The notes: a model not told the origin generated them from the sequence alone. A stretch of DNA of 64,000 nucleotides from an uncultured Oscillospiraceae bacterium (GCA_947522735.1 CANNTZ010000004.1:15589-79588), one strand, 5' to 3'. Positions 37,927-46,325 are shown, numbered from the stretch's first letter. Program-made: numbers and translations.

Positions 37927-40458
37927 ATGAAACTCGCATTTTCAACGCTTGGCTGTCCGCATTTTGACTGGTCAGAGATATATTCGATGGCAAAGGATAT
38001 CGGATTCGACGGTATCGAGCTGCGCGGGCTCGGCGACGAGGTGTTTTCGATAAGAGCGAAGCCGTTTCGCCCGGAAAACATCTCAAAAACAATAGAGACC
38101 CTTAAAAAGCTGCATATAGAGATATCCTGCCTCTCGTCCGGCTGCTCGCTCAACCGCGGCGATGAGAACGGCGCAATAGTAAATGAGATATCGGAATATA
38201 TCAGCCTTGCCTCAAAGCTCGGCGCAAAATATGTGCGCGTGATGTGCGAGCCGACTGCCGACCCGCGCGAGGACGTGGACGACGACCGGGTGCTCGCGCT
38301 GCTTGGACGCGTGCTGCCGTTGGCGGAGGAAAAAAACGTCACAATACTGCTCGAAACCAACGGCGCATACTGTGATTCCGCACGTCTCGCCGAGGTACTC
38401 AACCGCGCCGGAAGCGACAACGTTGCAGCACTGTGGGATCTCCACCATCCATACCGATTCCTTGGAGAAGCACCGGAGACGACGCTCCAGAATTTGGGCG
38501 CATATATCCGCTATATCCACATCAAGGATTCGGTTATGTCCGGCGGGCAGGTCAAATACCGCATACTCGGCGAGGGCGACCTGCCGATAGCCGACTTCAT
38601 CCGCGTGCTCAAATCCATCAACTACGAGGGCTACGTCTCGCTTGAATGGCTCAAGAGCTACGCGCCGGAGCTGAGCGATCCCGGCGTCGTGTTCCCGCAG
38701 TACGTAAACTATATGAGCCAGTTTATCGAGGCGGGGACGGCCCGCGGACGGCTCTACGACAACAATGCGCATACCGGAAAGTACCTCTGGCCCAAGGAGC
38801 ACCTCATCGACCTGACCTTCCCGCAGCTACTCGACCGCGTTGTGGATGAGTTTCCGGATCAGTATGCGTTCCGCTATACGACGCTGGATTATACCCGCAC
38901 CTACGCCGAGTTCCGCAACGACGTGGACGGCTTTGCGCGCGCGCTGATAGCTCTCGGCGTCAAGCCCGGCTCCCACGTAGCAATCTGGGCGACCAACGTA
39001 CCGGCGTGGTACATCACCTTCTGGGCGACGACCAAGATTGGCGCGGTGCTCGTCACCGTCAACACCGCGTACAAAATCCACGAGGCCGAATATCTGCTGC
39101 GTCAATCGGACACCCACACCTTAGTCATGGTGGACGGCTTCAAGGATTCCGACTACAACGCCATAATGAAGGAGCTCTGTCCGGAGCTTGCGTCCGCCGA
39201 AAAGGGCAGACCGCTGCACCTCAGGCGCCTGCCGTTCCTGCGCAACATCATTACCGTCGAATCGGAGCAGCCCGGCTGCCTGACGTGGGACGAGGCACTT
39301 GCATTTGCGGAAAAGGTCCCCGTAGAGGAGGTCTACCGCCGCGCCGCCGCCGTCGATAAGCACGACGTCTGCAACATGCAGTACACCTCCGGCACCACCG
39401 GCTTCCCGAAGGGCGTCATGCTCACGCATTACAACGTCGTCAACAACGGCAAGGCGATCGGAGACTGCATGGATCTTTCCACGGCAGACCGCATGATGAT
39501 ACAGGTGCCGATGTTCCACTGCTTCGGCATGGTGCTTGCGATGACCGCCTCTGTGACGCACGCGGTGACGATGTCGCCGATACCGGCGTTTTCGCCGAAG
39601 AAGGGCCTTGACTGCATCAACCGCGAGAGGATCACCTGCTTCCACGGCGTTCCGACGATGTTTATCGCGATGCTCTCACACCCGGACTTTGCGAAGACTG
39701 ATTTCAGCCACATGCGCACCGGCATCATGGCGGGCAGCCCCTGCCCGATAAAAGTCATGCGCGAGGTCATCGAAAAGATGCACATGCCGGAGATCTGCAT
39801 AACCTACGGCCAGACCGAGGCCAGCCCGGCGACAACGATGAGCAAGACCACCGATTCTATCGAGGCACGCGTCAACACCGTCGGTCAGGCGATTTTCGCA
39901 GTCGAGTGCAAGATTGTAGATCCGGAAACCGGAGCGGACATGCCGGACAACGTTGACGGTGAATTTGTCGCGCGCGGCTATAATATAATGAAGGGCTACT
40001 ATAAAATGCCCGCGGCAACCGCGGCGGCAATCGATTCGGAGGGCTGGCTGCACACCGGAGACCTCGCGCGGCGCGATGTTAACGGCTACTACAAGATAAC
40101 CGGACGCATCAAGGACATGATAATCCGCGGAGGAGAAAACATTTATCCCAAGGAGATCGAGGACTTCATCTATACCCATCCGAAGGTTTCGGATGTTCAG
40201 GTCATCGGCGTGCCGGACAAGCAATACGGCGAGGAGATAATGGCGTGCGTCATCCTCCGGGAGGGCGAAAGCGCGACGGAGGAGGAGATCAAGGATTACG
40301 TGCTGACCCACATGGCAAAGCACAAGGTTCCGCGCTACGTGCGCTTTGTGGACAGCTTTCCGATGAATGCGGCCGGAAAGATACTCAAATACAAAATGCG
40401 CGAGGACGCGGTGGAATATCTCGATCTCCAGGATGCGAGCAGGATAGAGACCGCTTGA
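37927..40458 (+). CDS. TIM-barrel isomerase fused to an AMP-dependent acyl-CoA synthetase
   Basis: An 843-residue two-domain protein. Residues 1-270 form an AP-endonuclease-2/sugar-phosphate-isomerase barrel with all four metal ligands: Glu143 (LLETNG), Asp171 (LWDLHH), His198 (IHIKD), Glu240 (SLEWL). After a 20-residue linker, residues 290-843 are an ANL-family acyl-CoA/acid ligase. Its marks are the P-loop YTSGTTGFPKGV (486-497), TYGQTEAS, GWLHTGDLA, GRIKDMIIRGGENIYP, and the C-terminal catalytic Lys in GKILKYKM. It would adenylate a carboxylic acid and transfer it to CoA. The ATG 37927 follows AAGGAAGG. The whole gene lies under the leucine T-box, so its substrate is probably a leucine-related acid. 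Substrate unproven. Confidence 0.9.
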   Translation: MKLAFSTLGCPHFDWSEIYSMAKDIGFDGIELRGLGDEVFSIRAKPFRPENISKTIETLKKLHIEISCLSSGCSLNRGDENGAIVNEISEYISLASKLGAKYVRVMCEPTADPREDVDDDRVLALLGRVLPLAEEKNVTILLETNGAYCDSARLAEVLNRAGSDNVAALWDLHHPYRFLGEAPETTLQNLGAYIRYIHIKDSVMSGGQVKYRILGEGDLPIADFIRVLKSINYEGYVSLEWLKSYAPELSDPGVVFPQYVNYMSQFIEAGTARGRLYDNNAHTGKYLWPKEHLIDLTFPQLLDRVVDEFPDQYAFRYTTLDYTRTYAEFRNDVDGFARALIALGVKPGSHVAIWATNVPAWYITFWATTKIGAVLVTVNTAYKIHEAEYLLRQSDTHTLVMVDGFKDSDYNAIMKELCPELASAEKGRPLHLRRLPFLRNIITVESEQPGCLTWDEALAFAEKVPVEEVYRRAAAVDKHDVCNMQYTSGTTGFPKGVMLTHYNVVNNGKAIGDCMDLSTADRMMIQVPMFHCFGMVLAMTASVTHAVTMSPIPAFSPKKGLDCINRERITCFHGVPTMFIAMLSHPDFAKTDFSHMRTGIMAGSPCPIKVMREVIEKMHMPEICITYGQTEASPATTMSKTTDSIEARVNTVGQAIFAVECKIVDPETGADMPDNVDGEFVARGYNIMKGYYKMPAATAAAIDSEGWLHTGDLARRDVNGYYKITGRIKDMIIRGGENIYPKEIEDFIYTHPKVSDVQVIGVPDKQYGEEIMACVILREGESATEEEIKDYVLTHMAKHKVPRYVRFVDSFPMNAAGKILKYKMREDAVEYLDLQDASRIETA

Positions 40459-40477
40459 ACAATTACCGCATAAAGCC

Positions 40478-40520
40478 AGAGGACGCCTCCGGAACAGCTC
40501 CGGGGACGTCCTCTATTTTT
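40478..40520 (+). terminator. Terminator after the isomerase-ligase fusion gene
   Basis: AGAGGACG...CGTCCTCT stem with an inner TCCGG pair, then five U, 20 bases after the stop codon. Confidence 0.82.
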
Positions 40521-40890
40521 GGGCGGGCTTTTCCGGCGCAAGCAGCTCCCGCAGCCCGGCAAAGGCGATGAGAAAGCCGAAAAGCTTTCGTATTATGTCG
40601 TCGCCGACGCAGCGGGCGAGGGTGGCGCCGAGCCACGCCCCCGCAATGCCGGGCAGGATTGCGATGAGGGCGGCGCGCCAATCGACCAGCCGGTTTTTGG
40701 AGTGCATGACGAGTGCGGTGACGGCGGTGGGGAGGAAAAAGACGAGGTTCATCCCCTGAGCCTGAAGCTGGCCGGTATCGGTGAAAATGGTGAGATAGAG
40801 CAGCAGAACACCGCCTCCGCCAATGCCGAGCGCGCCTGCCGCGCCAGCAAAAACGGAGACAATAACGGGCAGGATGACCTTGGCGAACAT
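40513..40890 (-). CDS. Half-size TauE/SafE-type permease
   Basis: A 125-residue membrane protein with about four spans of the sulfite exporter TauE/SafE (DUF81) family: GAAGALGIGGGGVLLLYL near residue 18, FFLPTAVTALVMH, and GAWLGATLARCVGDDIIRKLFGFLIAFAG. Normal members have two such repeats (about 250 residues), so this one is a single repeat and must dimerise if active. ATG 40890 has GGGGGTG 6 bases upstream. It lies 119 bases after leuA on the same strand. Confidence 0.78.
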   Translation of the reverse strand: MFAKVILPVIVSVFAGAAGALGIGGGGVLLLYLTIFTDTGQLQAQGMNLVFFLPTAVTALVMHSKNRLVDWRAALIAILPGIAGAWLGATLARCVGDDIIRKLFGFLIAFAGLRELLAPEKPAQK

Positions 40891-40917
40891 GCAAACACCC
40901 CCGGTGTAATTGTTCTC

Positions 40918-40938
40918 CAAAGCGGCTGAATTATGCGC
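40918..40938. repeat. Dispersed intergenic repeat, copy 2
   Basis: Matches 20 of 21 bases of the copy at 6527-6547 (core CAAAGCGGCTGAAT). It lies in the gap between leuA and the half-size TauE gene. Confidence 0.5.
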
Positions 40939-41009
40939 GGCAAGGATGAAAATGCCCGCAGGATATCCCGCGGACACTTGCTTTTAATATTTGCGCGCAG
41001 GACGGGAGG

Positions 41010-42542
41010 TCAGGCGCGCGCCGAGCGAAAGATCTTGTTCATGCCGCTGAGATACGCCTTGATGCTCGCCTCGATGATGTCCGTGCTGAGACCGCGTCCC
41101 GTGATGCGCCTGCCCTCATGGAGGAGCTTCACCGTCACCTCGCCGAGCGCGTCCTCGCCCTCGGTCACCGACTGTATGGAATAGGCGTCCAGCTTTGCGC
41201 CGGAGCGGATGATCTGTTCGAGCGCCGTAAACGCGGCGTCGATGGGGCCGGAGCCGGCGGCGACTCCGCTGAGCGTCTCGCCCTCGCAGGCAAGCGATAT
41301 CGTCGCGGTGGCCGGAATGTTGGTGCCGGAGTTCACGACGAAGGAGTTGAGCTTGAAATATGGCTCTGCACCGGACTTTTCGGCGTTCAGCAGCGCCTCG
41401 ATATCGGAATCGGTAACCATCTTTTTACGGTCGGCAAGCTCCTTGAAGCGCTCGAATGCGGCGGCCAGCGCCTCGCCGGACAGCTCGTAGCCGAGATCGG
41501 CGATGTGATCTGCAAAAGCGTGGCGGCCGGAGTGCTTGCCCAGCACCATACGGCTCTGCGGAACGCCGATGCTCTCCGGCGTCAATATCTCGTAGGTCAG
41601 CGGGTTGCTGAGCACGCCGTGCTGGTGGATGCCGGACTCGTGCGCAAAGACGTTCGCACCGATTATCGGCTTGTTAGGCGGGATGGACGCGCCTATCATC
41701 GACGAGAGCACGCGGCTTGCGCGGTAGATGCGCTTTGTGTTTATGCCGCACTCAAGGCCGTAGAAATCGCCGCGGGTGGCAAGGCCCATTGCAATTTCCT
41801 CGAGCGACGCGTTTCCGGCGCGCTCGCCGATGCCGCAAAGGGTACATTCCACCTGCGATGCGCCCGCGGTCAGCCCAGCGAGCGAGTTTGCGACGGCGAG
41901 TCCCAAATCATTGTGGCAGTGAACCGATATCGCGACGTTTTCGATGCCCTCGACGCGCTCGCGCAGATAGGCTATCAGCGCAGCCATCTCGCGCGGCGTC
42001 GCATAGCCGACGGTGTCGGGGACGTTTATGACGGTTGCTCCGGCGGCGATAACGGCGGAGTAGACCCTGACGAGAAAATCACGGTCGCTGCGGGTGGCGT
42101 CCTCGGCGGAGAATTCAACGCGGCTGCAAAGCCGTTTGGCAAATTTGACCGACTCGACCGCCTGCTCAAGCACCTCGTCCGGGGTTTTGTGCAGCTTATA
42201 ACGCATGTGGATATCGCTGGTGGCGATAACAGTATGCAAAACCGGCTCTGCGGCGTCGCAAATTGCCTCATAGGTGTGCATCAGCTCGCCCTTTATCGCG
42301 CGCGAAAGGGCTGCAACGGCGGAGTCGCGCACCTCGGCGCAGACGGCTCTGACTGCGGCGAAATCCTCGGGCGACGACGCGGGAAAGCCCGCCTCGATCA
42401 CGTCCACGCCGAGCTTGTCGAGCTGGCGCGCCATATCGAGCTTTTCATTCAGATTCATCGAGCAGCCGGGGGACTGCTCTCCGTCCCGCAGCGTCGTGTC
42501 AAATACCGTTATCCGCCTGCGGGAGGTATCTTGCGTCTGCAT
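41010..42542 (-). CDS. leuA: 2-Isopropylmalate synthase
   Basis: A 510-residue enzyme that condenses 2-oxoisovalerate with acetyl-CoA in the first committed step of leucine synthesis. The HMGL-like barrel carries FDTTLRDGEQSPG (11-25), the HCHNDLGLAVANS metal motif, and ESGIHQHGVL. The C-terminal regulatory LeuA domain (from about 380, AEPYFKLNSFVVNSGTN to GRGLSTDIIEASIKAYL) binds leucine for feedback. Full length. The ATG 42542 follows GAGGAA by 9 bases. No T-box is seen in front of it, while a leucine T-box lies 3 kb away in front of a different gene on the other strand. Confidence 0.92.
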   Translation of the reverse strand: MQTQDTSRRRITVFDTTLRDGEQSPGCSMNLNEKLDMARQLDKLGVDVIEAGFPASSPEDFAAVRAVCAEVRDSAVAALSRAIKGELMHTYEAICDAAEPVLHTVIATSDIHMRYKLHKTPDEVLEQAVESVKFAKRLCSRVEFSAEDATRSDRDFLVRVYSAVIAAGATVINVPDTVGYATPREMAALIAYLRERVEGIENVAISVHCHNDLGLAVANSLAGLTAGASQVECTLCGIGERAGNASLEEIAMGLATRGDFYGLECGINTKRIYRASRVLSSMIGASIPPNKPIIGANVFAHESGIHQHGVLSNPLTYEILTPESIGVPQSRMVLGKHSGRHAFADHIADLGYELSGEALAAAFERFKELADRKKMVTDSDIEALLNAEKSGAEPYFKLNSFVVNSGTNIPATATISLACEGETLSGVAAGSGPIDAAFTALEQIIRSGAKLDAYSIQSVTEGEDALGEVTVKLLHEGRRITGRGLSTDIIEASIKAYLSGMNKIFRSARA

Positions 42543-42574
42543 CTTTATCGTTCCTCATTTCGGTTTTTCGTATA

Positions 42575-43717
42575 TCACCGTGCGTTTCTGCGGTATTCCG
42601 CAAGCAGCAGGTCAACCATTCTGCCATAGCTCTGCACGCCGTCGGACTGGTTGTTCGCCTTCAGATAGCTGTCGTTTATCTTCGACGACGTCTCGGCGAC
42701 CGGCCCCTCAAACTGCTTCCAATAGGCGCGGTTGTAGGCATAGTCGGCGAGGATCCCGTCGCAATAGGTGTAATATATCTCGCAAAATGCGTCGTAATCC
42801 ACATTGTAGAGTGCGTTCATCGAATTTGTCAGCGCCAGGATTGTGCCGCTATAGCGGAAATCGACGCTGTCGGAGCTGCGGCAGGCGAGATAGGCGATGA
42901 AGTTCGCCTCGTCCTCGCGCATAAAGCCACGCAGGTGCGTTTGCTCGTGGCACATAGTGACCGGAATGCTGCAATCCGGCATATCGACATTGACGTTTGA
43001 TTCAAAGGTCATAGGGATAAATATTCCGGCGATGTCAAGATAGGACATGACGCGTGAGAATACGACCGGCTTTGGCTTGCTGTAGCGTCCGGCGAGCACC
43101 GGATAGCGCTCGTGCAGGGCCGAAAAGGAATTGCGGGCGATGGAAGCTGTCTCGCGCACGCTTTGTGAGAGGGCAAACACGCCGTTTTCGTCGGTGTTCA
43201 CCTGCGCGCGCAGCTCGTTTGCGTCCGCCGCAAGGCTGCGGCACAGCGCGGTCAGCTCCTCTGCGGAGGATTCGCGTATTTCAAGCCCGCTATATTCAGA
43301 GAACGTCAGGCGGTTGTAATTGATGCCACCGGTCAGCACAAAGCAGAAGTAGCCGGTGGAGACGATGGCGAGCAGCGTCGAGAGATAGCGCGCGGCTATG
43401 ACGGCGCGGCGGCCCTTTCCGCGGACGAGGCGCACGGCGAACACGACAATCGACACGATAAGCGCAGGTATTGCGAGCAGTATTATCAGCTCCGCGACGG
43501 AAAATGGGAAAAGGCCCGTTACGGCGGACACCGCCTGCGCAAGAACGGGATAGATGCAGGTGGACCAGAGACGCTCCGTGGCGTCTGCATTCAGCGTCGA
43601 GAGCCAGGTCAGCAGCAGGCCGAGCGGCGTCAGCAGCAGAAATGGCAGCGCGCGCAGCAGCGCACGGCGGACAGTCCATGGCTTCGGAGAGGCTGAGAGC
43701 TTTTCGGCTGTCGGCAT
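42575..43717 (-). CDS. DUF3810 membrane protein with HExxH metalloprotease motif
   Basis: A 380-residue protein with three N-terminal spans (about 21-42, 70-97, 107-130) and an outside soluble domain. CHEQTHLRGF carries an HExxH zinc motif (His257, Glu258, His261), and the following DEANF supplies a third Glu ligand at about 270, giving a gluzincin-like site. DUF3810 (PF12725) has no known substrate. It lies 33 bases before leuA and about 100 after the Smr gene; the link to leucine synthesis is probably accidental. Confidence 0.8.
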   Translation of the reverse strand: MPTAEKLSASPKPWTVRRALLRALPFLLLTPLGLLLTWLSTLNADATERLWSTCIYPVLAQAVSAVTGLFPFSVAELIILLAIPALIVSIVVFAVRLVRGKGRRAVIAARYLSTLLAIVSTGYFCFVLTGGINYNRLTFSEYSGLEIRESSAEELTALCRSLAADANELRAQVNTDENGVFALSQSVRETASIARNSFSALHERYPVLAGRYSKPKPVVFSRVMSYLDIAGIFIPMTFESNVNVDMPDCSIPVTMCHEQTHLRGFMREDEANFIAYLACRSSDSVDFRYSGTILALTNSMNALYNVDYDAFCEIYYTYCDGILADYAYNRAYWKQFEGPVAETSSKINDSYLKANNQSDGVQSYGRMVDLLLAEYRRNAR

Positions 43718-43815
43718 ATGTAATCACCACCAGACAAAATTGCATAAAAAACCGGAAGCTGCGCGGAATACGCGAGCTCCTGGCGATCATATATACGGTG
43801 CGGCGCGCGGGCTTA

Positions 43816-44175
43816 TCAGAGAAGTATAACGGTTATCCCGTGGTTCGCGCGCGCAAGGTCGGGGTCGGACGACAGCTCCGGGCAGACGGCGAGAATACGC
43901 CGCGACGCCGGGTCAAACGGGGAAAAATCCTCGCCGCGGACATATTCGCGGATAGTCCCGGCGCTTTTCCGTGCGGAAAGCTCGCGCAGCACAGCGGAGC
44001 GTATCGCTCCGCCGCGTCCGGACGAGCCGTAGCCGTGTATAGCCTTGACGGCGATGCAGCCACCGGCCCGGGCGGTGCGAAGCGCCTGCGATAGCTGCTT
44101 GAGCGCCGCGTCTGACGTGGGCATACCGAGCTCAAGATTGATATGGTAAATTCTTTTGCTTGCCCGCACCGGCAT
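43816..44175 (-). CDS. Smr-domain protein
   Basis: A 119-residue protein that is essentially one Smr domain: HINLELGM, the KAIHGYGSSGRGGAIRSAV loop with the conserved HGYGSSGxGG motif, and the late ANHGITVILL. Smr domains, found at the end of MutS2 or alone, nick or bind branched DNA or RNA and can be ribosome-associated endonucleases. The ATG 44175 lies 12 bases after the mini sortase-type gene, so the two share a transcript. Confidence 0.82.
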   Translation of the reverse strand: MPVRASKRIYHINLELGMPTSDAALKQLSQALRTARAGGCIAVKAIHGYGSSGRGGAIRSAVLRELSARKSAGTIREYVRGEDFSPFDPASRRILAVCPELSSDPDLARANHGITVILL

Positions 44176-44187
44176 GACCTGTCGCCT

Positions 44188-44412
44188 CTATTTCTTCTTT
44201 TTTGCGAATAAGAATACTGCGCAGACGACAATCACCGCTCCGGCTCCGAGCAGTATCCACAGCGCAAGCCGGGTGTTTGAGTTGTCGCCTGTGAGGACGA
44301 GATCCTTGCCGCCGCCGATATCGACCGACGCGTAGGTGCGGTTGAAGCCTGTAAACAGGCTGGCGATGGACGCGGAAATCGCGGTTAAAGCCTTGGAAAA
44401 ATTCTTTTTCAT
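44188..44412 (-). CDS. Miniature sortase-type surface peptide (LVLTG)
   Basis: A 74-residue precursor: signal peptide (1-29, MKKNFSKALTAISASIASL...TYAS), a tiny mature segment of about a dozen residues (VDIGGGKDLVLT), then a sorting-like tail LVLTGDNSN followed by a membrane helix (RLALWILLGAGAVIVVCAVFLFA) and KKKK. LVLTG replaces the usual LPxTG proline, which makes true sortase processing uncertain. GGAGG lies 6 bases before the ATG, and a consensus promoter is at 44460-44488. Expressed and exported with confidence; function unknown. Confidence 0.68.
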   Translation of the reverse strand: MKKNFSKALTAISASIASLFTGFNRTYASVDIGGGKDLVLTGDNSNTRLALWILLGAGAVIVVCAVFLFAKKKK

Positions 44413-44459
44413 TATATTCCTCCAGAGATGAACTTCCTCAACACACTCTTATCAATTTT

Positions 44460-44488
44460 ATTATAGCAGAAAAACGCTGCTTTAGCAA
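44460..44488 (-). promoter_or_regulatory. Sigma-A promoter of the mini-sortase/Smr transcript
   Basis: Minus strand TTGCTA (44488-44483), 17 bases, TATAAT (44465-44460), with TGC before the -10 box. Confidence 0.75.
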
Positions 44489-44551
44489 TAGCAAAAACGC
44501 AGGCGGCGCGGGAGGCCGTTTTTAAGGACGCCTGACGGCGCGCTCGTTATT

Positions 44552-44623
44552 TATATGCAGAAAGCTGCATATATGCAGAAAGCTGCATATGTGCAGAAAG
44601 CTGCATATGTGCAGAAAACTGCA
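44552..44623. repeat. Tandem 18-base repeat, four copies
   Basis: Four head-to-tail 18-base units (44552-44569, 44570-44587, 44588-44605, 44606-44623) of the form TATATGCAGAAAGCTGCA. Each unit holds a small palindrome TGCAG-AAAG-CTGCA. The last copy changes the loop to AAAA but keeps both arms. It lies just downstream of the C39-like gene. Not a CRISPR array: no spacers. Confidence 0.85.
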
Positions 44624-44635
44624 CATGTGTAGCTT

Positions 44636-45154
44636 CTATATAATATGTGACGCTTCTGCGGTGAAGATGAGCGCGAGCGGAAATTTTACGTATCGAGCCC
44701 AAAAGCCGGCGGGGGACAGGCAGTGGGCGGAGGCGCCGTATTCGGCGTTGCACAGCGTGACAAGGCCGTCGCGGCGGCAGGGGGCGAAGTGGACATTGTG
44801 CGCGCCGCGCCCGGTCCAGTAGAGCAATATTCCCGGCGAGCAGGACAGACGCTCGAACCGCTTTCTGCCGCATATTTTAAGCGAAACGGGGAGATAGCGC
44901 CGCAGAAAATAAAGCAGCGCAAGCGGGAACGTGCCGAGTCTCCCTCCGAGACGCAAACGCTTTTCAAGCGCTCCGCGCGCTTCGTCCGGCGTCACAGCGA
45001 CGCCGCAGCGGTGCAGCAGATTGTATGCGGCAATCCAGCCGCAGCCGTTGTAATCGGAGCCGAAGCGACCGTAGCGGATCTCGTGCAGGCAGCCCTGATC
45101 TATGATATAGCCGTCCGGCGAGAGGGCGCGCGGCGGCAACGGCGCGGCGTTCAC
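44636..45154 (-). CDS. C39-like cysteine-protease-fold protein
   Basis: A 172-residue protein with a papain/C39-like pattern: SDYNGCGWIAAYNLL, where Cys38 fits the NGCG nucleophile motif, then GRGAHNVHFAP holding the candidate His (119 or 122), and LCNAEYG with a possible catalytic Asn. Such small proteins cut leader peptides or act as amide-forming transferases. No signal peptide or ABC partner is seen. It starts at GTG overlapping the thioesterase stop by four bases (GTGA), so the pair is translationally coupled. Family assignment rests on motif only. Confidence 0.5.
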   Translation of the reverse strand: MNAAPLPPRALSPDGYIIDQGCLHEIRYGRFGSDYNGCGWIAAYNLLHRCGVAVTPDEARGALEKRLRLGGRLGTFPLALLYFLRRYLPVSLKICGRKRFERLSCSPGILLYWTGRGAHNVHFAPCRRDGLVTLCNAEYGASAHCLSPAGFWARYVKFPLALIFTAEASHII

Positions 45155-45543
45155 AGGCGGTGCCCCACGGTGGTGACGAAGGCGCAGCGGACGCCGGAGG
45201 CGTCAAAGACGTCGATGACATAGGTGCAGGTGCGCCTGCCGGATTTGACGCAGCTTGCTTCGGCGGTGAGCAGCGGGCCGTGCGCCGGGCTGAGATAGTT
45301 GATGTTCGAGGTCATCGAGACGGTGCTTGACCGGCCGGAATTGGAGGCGACGGCAAAGGCAAAGTCGGCGAGAGTGAATATTGCGCCGCCCATCACGACG
45401 CCTGCTGCGTTGAGATGGCGCTCGTCGATCTTCATCGAGCAGCGCGCATAGTCCTCGCGAGCCTCGTCGATGGCGATTCCGGCTGTTTTCATGGCAAATT
45501 TGTCTTCCGCAAAGTATTCGCGGGCCTGCTCGGTATAGTCCAT
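45151..45543 (-). CDS. PaaI-type hotdog thioesterase
   Basis: A 130-residue hotdog-fold thioesterase. The core HLNAAGVVMGGAIFTLADFAFAVAS contains the helix and the acidic residue of the PaaI/YbgC group, followed by the strands SMTSNINYLSPAHG and TCTYVIDVFD. It would hydrolyse a small acyl-CoA, often aromatic or medium-chain. It follows the zinc-ribbon gene by four bases and is coupled to the C39-like gene. Substrate unknown. Confidence 0.88.
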   Translation of the reverse strand: MDYTEQAREYFAEDKFAMKTAGIAIDEAREDYARCSMKIDERHLNAAGVVMGGAIFTLADFAFAVASNSGRSSTVSMTSNINYLSPAHGPLLTAEASCVKSGRRTCTYVIDVFDASGVRCAFVTTVGHRL

Positions 45544-45547
45544 TGTG

Positions 45548-46276
45548 TCAGATTATTTCCTTTCCTGCGCTCAGTTGCTCCAATTCAAAATTTATGCGGT
45601 TCAGTTTTAATTTGAGAGCTTTTTCTTTGTTGATGCAGACGGACAAGGTAATCCCGGATATTACGCATATCAATAAGGAGATCAAAACAAGCGTCGGGAG
45701 GTTGTATACGGTTAAGATGAAAAAGGCAAGGCCGAAAAAGACGATGAGCAGGATCGAGATGATTTTGGCGATAGTGAAGCGGTTTAGGCTTTGACTGAGG
45801 TTATTTTGAAGGGCGTTGCGTTCGGCCGCCGCTTTTCCAAACGCTTCGCGGTTCCGAGCGGCAAGCTGCTGATAATATGCGTTTTCCTCGCCGGTTGAAA
45901 ATTCAAGCGCTCTTTTGAGGTCCGCGTTGTCCCCGATATATGATTGCAGACAGCCTATATCGCCGATTTGACGGAGCCTTTTGGCTGCCATTAGACGGAA
46001 AATATATGCCTTGGCGCATCTTGGGGAGATGTCCAGCACGCGCTCGGCGTATTGCGCGGCGGAGTCGAAGTCGCCGTCGCTGAGAAAGATAAGCGTGCGT
46101 TCGAGCAGCGATTCCGTCCCGGCTAAGCCTTTGACCGAGACGCTGCCGGAAAGCTCAATCCTGTTTTTCTCAAAGGCAACATTTGCACCGCAATATGTGC
46201 AAAAGGAATGCTCACGCGAATCGTCGATGTCGATATCCGCGCCGCAGGCGGGGCATTTAAGCACTACGAGTCCCAT
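45548..46276 (-). CDS. Zinc-ribbon membrane protein
   Basis: A 242-residue protein with a four-cysteine zinc ribbon (Cys8, 11, 26, 29: CPAC and CTYC). A TPR-like helical stretch (LIFLSDGDFDSAAQYAERVLDIS) follows, and two adjacent membrane spans lie near 168-212 (IAKIISILLIVFFGLAFFI and LVLISLLICVISGITL). This is a common but uncharacterised Firmicutes arrangement. It begins 50 bases after a consensus promoter (46326-46354). First gene of a three-gene transcript with the thioesterase and the C39-like gene. Confidence 0.75.
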   Translation of the reverse strand: MGLVVLKCPACGADIDIDDSREHSFCTYCGANVAFEKNRIELSGSVSVKGLAGTESLLERTLIFLSDGDFDSAAQYAERVLDISPRCAKAYIFRLMAAKRLRQIGDIGCLQSYIGDNADLKRALEFSTGEENAYYQQLAARNREAFGKAAAERNALQNNLSQSLNRFTIAKIISILLIVFFGLAFFILTVYNLPTLVLISLLICVISGITLSVCINKEKALKLKLNRINFELEQLSAGKEII

Positions 46277-46325
46277 ATTATCCCTCCGTTGTCATAATTA
46301 AATTGTAAGAGCAACCGTCTTTTTT

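Noticed and set aside
41118..42629. A 503-codon open frame on the plus strand opposite leuA
   Set aside because: Antisense shadow of leuA with no family match and no ribosome site.
44552..44623. A possible CRISPR array
   Set aside because: Repeats are 18 bases with no spacers and no cas genes anywhere in the window.
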